Positions 59,250 through 64,000 of a stretch of DNA of 64,000 nt are shown here, piece after piece; position 1 is the stretch's first letter, and each line of letters opens with the position of its first letter. The DNA comes from Mycoplana rhizolycopersici (GTDB lineage: Bacteria; Pseudomonadota; Alphaproteobacteria; Rhizobiales; Rhizobiaceae), in contig NZ_JABXYK010000001.1 of assembly GCF_013378445.1 (NCBI RefSeq), forward strand, positions 124,001 through 188,000, in the 5' to 3' direction. The position numbers and the translations under genes were made by a program. The notes beneath the pieces were generated by a model, which made no database searches, was not told the origin of the DNA, and was given only the letters and a program-made list of their open reading frames with translations.

Positions 59250-61310
59250 ATGTCGAAATTGCCCGCATTTCTGTCCTCGCTTGTCTTTTGTCTCATGGTG
59301 TTTGTCGCCTTCCCGGTCGTGGCCCAGTCAGGGTCTGCCGGCAACGCCCCTGCCGCAGCCCCGCCGCCCGAAAAGGTCGCCCAGCTTCTGAAGCTGCTCG
59401 ACGACCCCGAGGTGAAGACCTGGTTGCAAAACAGGCCGCCAACGACGATCGAGACGGCCGAGAAGGAGGCCACCCTCGAGGTCGAGAACATCGAGGCGCA
59501 GGCGCGCTCTCGTTTTCGTGCCTTGCGTGCCGCCGTTCCGACCGTTCCCTCCGAGATCGCGAAAGCGGCTCGCCGGGTCCACCAGCAAGCAAGCGAAAAT
59601 GGATTTGCCCCTGCCGCCATCCTTCTCCTCGGCATCCTCTGCGTGGGCGCAGTATTCGAGTGGCTGTTTCGCCGTACGCTTCACAGGACCAAGTTCGAAA
59701 GCCCGGCTTTGGCGCAGGCCTACGCCCAGTTCGGCCCGCTGATCGTTTTCGCCGTGGTATCGGCGCTGGTGTTCTTCGCCGTCGAGTGGCCGCCGCTGCT
59801 GCGCGTCGTCGTGCTTTATTCCCTGCTCTCGGTCATCGCATACCGGCTGGTGCTCGGACTCTTTCGCATTTCGATGGATGTCGGCGGTACCTCTCGGTTT
59901 CACTACAGCCGCATCCGGATCTTTGCCGCGGTTCTTGCTTCCGGCATTGCGATCTGGGCCATGTGCCGCCCGCTGGGCGTGGATCCCGATGCACGATCGG
60001 TGATTGTCTATGTCTTTTCCCTGGCGCTCTTCCTCATCGCGCTGGAGACGATCTGGCACCGGCCGTTCGATCGAAAAGGCAATCCACCGACGCGCACCGG
60101 CAACATCCTCGCCTCCCTTTATGTCGCAGCCCTCTGGCTGCTCTGGTGCATCAATCTCGGCGGCGTCTTCTGGATCGGCATCTATGCAGTTGTTCTTCCC
60201 AGAATTCTTTCGGGAGCGGAACACATCACCAGTGCCTTCGCGTTGACACGCTGGAGCGAAGAGGCTGTCAACTCGCCGCGCATGGTCCTGCTTGTCAGGG
60301 GCGTGCGCGCCATCATCATCCTGCTCGCACTCGGCTGGCTCGGTCTTGTCTGGCGCTACAATCCGAACGTCATCGCGCGCGACAATCCGCTTTTCCAGAC
60401 GCTGGTCTATGGACTGTTCAAGAGCATCATCATCCTGCTGATCGCTGATCTTGCCTGGCAGCTTGCCAAATCCTACATCGACAGCAGGCTGCCATCCGCC
60501 GAGACCGACCTCGGCCTCCCCCCGGACGTCGTCGCCCGGCGGGCACGCATGCGCACGCTGCTCCCGATCTTCCGCAATGCGCTGGCAGCCGTGCTCATTT
60601 GCGTCGCCGCCATGACCGTGCTTGCCGAAATGGGCGTCCAGATCGGTCCCATCATCGCAGGCGCCGGCATTTTCGGCGTGGCCATCGGCTTCGGGTCGCA
60701 GACCCTCGTCAAGGACATCGTCAGCGGCGTTTTCTACCTGATGGACGACGCCTTCCGCGTTGGCGAATGGATCGAAAGCGGCAGCTATAACGGCGTGGTG
60801 GAATCCTTCAGCCTGCGCTCGATCCGCCTAAGGCATCACCGCGGCTCGGTCTTCACCGTCCCCTTCGGTGAGTTGGGCGCCATCCGCAACGGCAGCCGCG
60901 ACTGGGTCGTTGACAAATTCCGCATCCGTGTGCCGTTCAAGACCGATATGAACAAGGTCGGCAAGATCGCCAAGGAGATCGGCAAGCAATTGTTGGAGGA
61001 TCCGGAACTCGGGCCGCACTTCATCAAGCCCTTGAAGTTGAAGGGCGTCGAGCAGATCGGCGAATTCGGCATCGAGATCAGCTTCGGCTTTACCGCACGC
61101 CCCACAGGCGAGCAGGCCGCAATAAGGCGCCGCGCCTACACAATGATCACGCAGGCCTTTGCGGAAAACGACATCGCGTTCGCCCAGCCCACCTTCCAGG
61201 TCGGCGGCGAGGACAAGGAAGCGGCGGCTGCAGCACTCTACAAGCGGCAGGCCGACGCCGCGGCCCAAGCGGCAGCAGCAGCCGGCGGCGGAGCGTCCGG
61301 GGGACCGTGA
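59250..61310 (+). CDS. MscS-family mechanosensitive channel, large type
   Basis: A 686-residue channel. A signal-like N-terminus (SKLPAFLSSLVFCLMVFVAF, then AQS) is followed by a periplasmic segment (about 25-120), several membrane helices, and the MscS core from about residue 460: GPIIAGAGIFGVAIGFGSQ (pore helix), LVKDIVSGVF and the beta domain. The C-terminus is Ala/Gly-rich. It should release solutes under hypo-osmotic shock. The ATG at 59250 was chosen because it begins the signal peptide. Confidence 0.92.
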   Translation: MSKLPAFLSSLVFCLMVFVAFPVVAQSGSAGNAPAAAPPPEKVAQLLKLLDDPEVKTWLQNRPPTTIETAEKEATLEVENIEAQARSRFRALRAAVPTVPSEIAKAARRVHQQASENGFAPAAILLLGILCVGAVFEWLFRRTLHRTKFESPALAQAYAQFGPLIVFAVVSALVFFAVEWPPLLRVVVLYSLLSVIAYRLVLGLFRISMDVGGTSRFHYSRIRIFAAVLASGIAIWAMCRPLGVDPDARSVIVYVFSLALFLIALETIWHRPFDRKGNPPTRTGNILASLYVAALWLLWCINLGGVFWIGIYAVVLPRILSGAEHITSAFALTRWSEEAVNSPRMVLLVRGVRAIIILLALGWLGLVWRYNPNVIARDNPLFQTLVYGLFKSIIILLIADLAWQLAKSYIDSRLPSAETDLGLPPDVVARRARMRTLLPIFRNALAAVLICVAAMTVLAEMGVQIGPIIAGAGIFGVAIGFGSQTLVKDIVSGVFYLMDDAFRVGEWIESGSYNGVVESFSLRSIRLRHHRGSVFTVPFGELGAIRNGSRDWVVDKFRIRVPFKTDMNKVGKIAKEIGKQLLEDPELGPHFIKPLKLKGVEQIGEFGIEISFGFTARPTGEQAAIRRRAYTMITQAFAENDIAFAQPTFQVGGEDKEAAAAALYKRQADAAAQAAAAAGGGASGGP

Positions 61311-61406
61311 TCCTGCCTGCACTGATCAGCAAGATCGCATGACGGCGCACCCCCGCGCCGGCACCGGTCACAGTAGAGGCCCAAGGCAGAAAGAAGGCAA
61401 GCCTGT

Positions 61407-62261
61407 TCAGGCGAATGCCGGGGACGCCTCGCAGAGCGCAATCTTGAGCTTCTCCATCGCACGGTTCTCGATCTGGCGAACCCGTTCCTTGGATATGCCG
61501 AGGTCGGCACCGAGTTCTTCCAGCGTCGAACTGCTGTCGGCCAGCCTTCGGGCGCGGATGATCTTCATCTCGCGCTCGTTGAGCCGCGACAGCGCCCTTT
61601 GCAGCCACGCACGCCGGCGCTCGCCGTCGATCATTTCGGTGACCTCCTCATCAGGCAGCGGCGCATCGCTGGCGAGGAAGTCCTGATGGCTCGCACCGCC
61701 TTCCTCGCCGCCCGAAACCGGTGCCTGCAGCGAAACGTCGGACGAGGCCAGCCGCGCGTCCATGTTACGTACGTCGGCGGTGCTGACTTTCAGCGCACCC
61801 GCGATCTCGTTGTAGATCGTCTCCGACGTAAGGTTCACGTCTCCGCGGGCTATGCGCGCGCGCAACCGTCGCAGATTGAAGAACAGCGCCTTCTGCGCCG
61901 AGCTTGTGCCGCCGCGCACGATCGACCAGTTGCGCAGTACATAGTCCTGGATGGACGCACGGATCCACCAGGTGGCATAGGTCGAGAAACGTACCTCCCG
62001 CTCCGGCTCGAAACGGGCGGCGGCCTCCAGAAGACCGATATATCCCTCTTGCAGGAGATCGTTGAAGGGTAGGCCGAAATTGCGAAACCGAGCCGCAATC
62101 GAAATGACGAGGCGCATGTGCGCCATTGCAATCCGATTTCGGGCTTCCTGATCGTGATCCTTCCGCCACGCCACGGCGAGAGCCTGCTCTTCGTCACGCT
62201 CCAGATACGGTGCGGACATGGCGATCTTGATCATGCGACGATCTGCGGCGGTGGTAGCCAT
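61407..62261 (-). CDS. rpoH2: RNA polymerase sigma-32 factor, RpoH2 type
   Basis: A 284-residue heat-shock sigma factor. Region 2 has MRLVISIAARFRNFGLPFNDLLQEG and FSTYATWWIRASIQDYVLRN; the RpoH box is QKALFFNLRRL; region 4 ends with LGISKERVRQIENRAMEKLK. The N-terminus (DRRMIKIAMSAPYLERDEE) is like Sinorhizobium RpoH2 rather than RpoH1. The ATG at 62261 has GGGGAG upstream; the open frame runs upstream for 54 codons without similarity. Confidence 0.95.
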   Translation of the reverse strand: MATTAADRRMIKIAMSAPYLERDEEQALAVAWRKDHDQEARNRIAMAHMRLVISIAARFRNFGLPFNDLLQEGYIGLLEAAARFEPEREVRFSTYATWWIRASIQDYVLRNWSIVRGGTSSAQKALFFNLRRLRARIARGDVNLTSETIYNEIAGALKVSTADVRNMDARLASSDVSLQAPVSGGEEGGASHQDFLASDAPLPDEEVTEMIDGERRRAWLQRALSRLNEREMKIIRARRLADSSSTLEELGADLGISKERVRQIENRAMEKLKIALCEASPAFA

Positions 62262-62586
62262 TGGCGTCTCCCCTGAGCCGGGATTGAAAGGATCCACGAT
62301 CAACCCGACCGCGGTATTCACCTGACAATGCATGCGTCTGCGAAATCTTCGCTGGGTACCTCGTGCGGCTGCGAAGACCGAAGGCCTTGGAGGAGAAATC
62401 TCCCTGGGATCTGTCACCTGCAAGGCATGTTACACTGCTCCCAGCTGGTGAGCGAGTGGTGAAATCTTGTAGCCGGTACGGCCTTCTCCCGGCTTGTCGA
62501 TCCTTTCGATTTCTGGACGAACGAGCGGCAAAGGGTGAACTGCCGCAAAGAAACAGACGTGCCAGCACGGATTGTCATTCGACCGG
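62262..62586 (-). other. Long 5' region of rpoH2
   Basis: About 325 bases between the putative promoter and rpoH2 with no supported gene. No ROSE or FourU-type thermometer was recognised by eye. Confidence 0.5.
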
Positions 62587-62611
62587 AATTCGTGCGGTGC
62601 AAAAAAGTTCC
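62587..62611 (-). promoter_or_regulatory. Putative EcfG/RpoE2-type promoter of rpoH2
   Basis: Read on the minus strand: GGAAC (62611-62607), 16 bases, AATT (62590-62587). The general-stress consensus is GGAAC-N16/17-CGTT, so the -35 is perfect and the -10 partial. Sinorhizobium rpoH2 is known to be RpoE2-dependent. It directly follows the carD terminator. Confidence 0.4.
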
Positions 62612-62612
62612 A

Positions 62613-62644
62613 ATAAAAAACCCGGCTGGGGGACCAGCCGGGTT
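62613..62644 (-). terminator. Rho-independent terminator of carD
   Basis: AACCCGGCTGG and CCAGCCGGGTT form a perfect 11-bp stem with a four-base loop; on the minus strand TTTTTTATTGG follows. It lies 26 bases after the carD stop. Confidence 0.93.
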
Positions 62645-62669
62645 GAATAATGAAGCGGATGACAGCGCC

Positions 62670-63239
62670 TTAGGCGGCTTCGTCCTGCGCGTCGTCCTCT
62701 TCGATGACCTTGCCGCGCTTCGGCCCCTTGTTCAGGTTGGCCTCGACTAGACGAACGGCCTCGGTTTCCGACATCTTGTTCACGGCGGCGATTTCGCGCG
62801 CCATGCGGTCAAGGGCAGCTTCGTAGAGCTGACGCTCGGAATAGGACTGCTCAGGCTGGTTCTCGGCACGGTAGAGGTCGCGCACGACTTCTGCGATGGA
62901 GATCAGGTCGCCGGAATTGATCTTGGCATCGTACTCCTGCGCGCGGCGCGACCACATGGTGCGCTTCACGCGGGCCTTGCCCTGCACAACCTTCAACGCG
63001 CGGTCGACGAAATCGGTTTCGGAGAGCTTGCGCATGCCGATGGAAACGGCCTTGGCGACCGGAACCTTCAGGCGCATCTTGTCCTTTTCGAAGTCGATGA
63101 CAAAAAGCTCGAGCTTCATGCCGGCGACTTCCTGCTCTTCGATGGCGACGATCTGTCCGACACCGTGAGCCGGATAAACGATGGATTCACCGGTCTTGAA
63201 ACCCTGACGCGTGGAAGATTTCTTCTGCTGGATCGTCAT
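62670..63239 (-). CDS. carD: CarD-family transcriptional regulator
   Basis: A 189-residue RNA-polymerase-binding factor (CdnL/CarD). The N-terminal TRCF-like domain has TGESIVYPAHGVGQIVAIEEQEVAG and the C-terminal DNA-binding helices contain KINSGDLISIAEVVRDLYRAE. CarD proteins stabilise open complexes at rRNA and stress promoters. The ATG at 63239 starts MTIQQKK; it stands as a single gene with a good terminator. Confidence 0.94.
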   Translation of the reverse strand: MTIQQKKSSTRQGFKTGESIVYPAHGVGQIVAIEEQEVAGMKLELFVIDFEKDKMRLKVPVAKAVSIGMRKLSETDFVDRALKVVQGKARVKRTMWSRRAQEYDAKINSGDLISIAEVVRDLYRAENQPEQSYSERQLYEAALDRMAREIAAVNKMSETEAVRLVEANLNKGPKRGKVIEEDDAQDEAA

Positions 63240-63621
63240 TCTATTCAAATACTCCCTGTAACGCTCCCGGCATGGCCGGGGCCGGGTCAAGAAGGCCCGG
63301 GAAAGACGGAGACACCGTCGGAGTGACACCATTCCTGGTCCGGCCAACAAGGCACAAACGAAAGTGGCGGCGCGAACACGAAACAGCAACGCTGACGTGT
63401 CTTATGAAGGTGAGCGGCGCCTTTAGGATCGTTTGCTTTCGTGGTGGTGTTCGGGCACACCAAGTGCCTCAACGTGGATCAGTTTCGAGACCCTACCACA
63501 AAAAAGTGCGGAAATCAATAATTTGCTTCGCATGGGTCATCAAGCCTGCCCTATCACTTTCGGGCTGGCTTGTCGTGTTTTCCCCAGTTCGAACGTCGCT
63601 CTGCCGGCGCCTGCAGCCGGG
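63240..63621. other. Gap between carD and the ferredoxin gene
   Basis: 382 bases without a supported gene. A six-base inverted repeat (TGGTGT, ACACCA, around 63447-63460) is the only structure noted; it has no T tract. The carD promoter lies here. Confidence 0.5.
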
Positions 63622-63960
63622 TCAGTCGCCCTGGCCGGGCTCGGCGGAGAAGTACTTTTCGTACTTTCCTTCCTCGCCGTCAAAGGCCTTGGCTTCGGCC
63701 ATCGCATCCTTCTTGACCGTGATGTTCGGCCAGATCTGTGCGAATTCCGCGTTGATCTTCAACCACTTGTCGAGCCCCGGCTCGGTATCCGGCTTGATGG
63801 CCTCGGCCGGACATTCCGGTTCGCACACGCCGCAATCGATGCATTCGTCCGGATGGATGACGAGAAAGTTCTCACCCTCGTAGAAACAGTCCACCGGGCA
63901 GACTTCGACACAATCCGTATACTTGCAGCGAATGCAATTGTCGGTCACGACGTACGTCAT
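63622..63960 (-). CDS. fdxA: 7Fe ferredoxin FdxA
   Basis: A 112-residue ferredoxin. Cys9, 12, 17, 21, 25, 40, 43, 46 and 50 match the Azotobacter FdI pattern shifted by one residue: Cys9/17/50 for the [3Fe-4S] cluster and Cys21/40/43/46 for the [4Fe-4S] cluster, with Cys12 and Cys25 as the free cysteines of that family. It is a low-potential electron carrier; the partner is unknown. The upstream gene lies outside the window. Confidence 0.95.
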   Translation of the reverse strand: MTYVVTDNCIRCKYTDCVEVCPVDCFYEGENFLVIHPDECIDCGVCEPECPAEAIKPDTEPGLDKWLKINAEFAQIWPNITVKKDAMAEAKAFDGEEGKYEKYFSAEPGQGD

Positions 63961-64000
63961 GAATAACTCCAGCGAATTTCCTTCACCGAGGGCGGGCGAC

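Noticed and set aside
63444-63461. TGGTGT/ACACCA repeat as a ferredoxin terminator
   Set aside because: Short stem, no T tract, and 160 bases from the gene end.

Overview
The window looks like a core chromosomal segment of a Rhizobiaceae alphaproteobacterium (Rhizobium, Sinorhizobium or Shinella type). The evidence is the high GC content, an atpHAGDC operon without the F0 genes, an mdh-sucCD-odhAB-lpdA operon, an alphaproteobacterial sdhCDAB operon next to zapE and an Omp19-like lipoprotein, an RpoH2-type sigma factor beside CarD, and a GlpSTPQUV glycerol ABC transporter. No rRNA, tRNA, CRISPR array, prophage or insertion sequence was recognised. The content is mostly housekeeping with a few accessory catabolic genes.

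Layout. 1-2.85 kb: a truncated LysR regulator divergent from an AcuI-type reductase, an ArsR regulator of the BigR/SqrR two-cysteine type, and an SDR. 3.0-11.8 kb: a glycerol module made of glpR (DeoR family), glpD and the ABC transporter glpSTPQUV, with a perfect 11-bp inverted repeat in front of glpR and related half-sites in the glpD promoter, closed by a strong terminator. 11.9-16.8 kb: a putative catabolic cassette (enolase-superfamily enzyme, PuuC-like aldehyde dehydrogenase, iron alcohol dehydrogenase) divergent from its own LysR regulator, with a dispersed rhizobial repeat inside. 17-20 kb: a DUF6030-like membrane protein, a PPP-family phosphatase and a bifunctional mannose-1-phosphate guanylyltransferase/isomerase. 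20.2-25.3 kb: F1 ATP synthase genes. 25.5-32.8 kb: a small membrane protein, priA, an AAA ATPase, an acyltransferase, and divergently xerC and a TraB/GumN-like protein.

33-44.6 kb: the TCA operon mdh-sucC-sucD-odhA-odhB, then four unrelated small genes (MAPEG, LysE exporter, secreted protein, SDR) and lpdA, the E3 subunit that completes the 2-oxoglutarate dehydrogenase. 44.6-50.1 kb: zapE, an Omp19-like lipoprotein and sdhCDAB. 50.4-53.6 kb: an Arg/Asn/Trp-rich secreted protein, an ABC-F ATPase and thiamine pyrophosphokinase. 53.7-57.3 kb: a TPP riboswitch and the thiBPQ thiamine importer. 57.5-64 kb: an M48 lipoprotein peptidase, an MscS-type channel, rpoH2, carD and a 7Fe ferredoxin.

How the genes connect. 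Glycerol is imported by GlpSTPQUV and its phosphate is oxidised by GlpD under GlpR control; glycerol kinase is not in the window. The mdh-suc-odh-lpd and sdh operons cover the cycle from 2-oxoglutarate to oxaloacetate except fumarase, and electrons from succinate dehydrogenase feed the respiration that drives the ATP synthase. Thiamine salvage (ThiBPQ, pyrophosphokinase) supplies the TPP that OdhA needs. The most notable molecular observation is that GlpS and GlpT carry complementary losses in their ATPase motifs, so the transporter should have one canonical and one degenerate ATP site.
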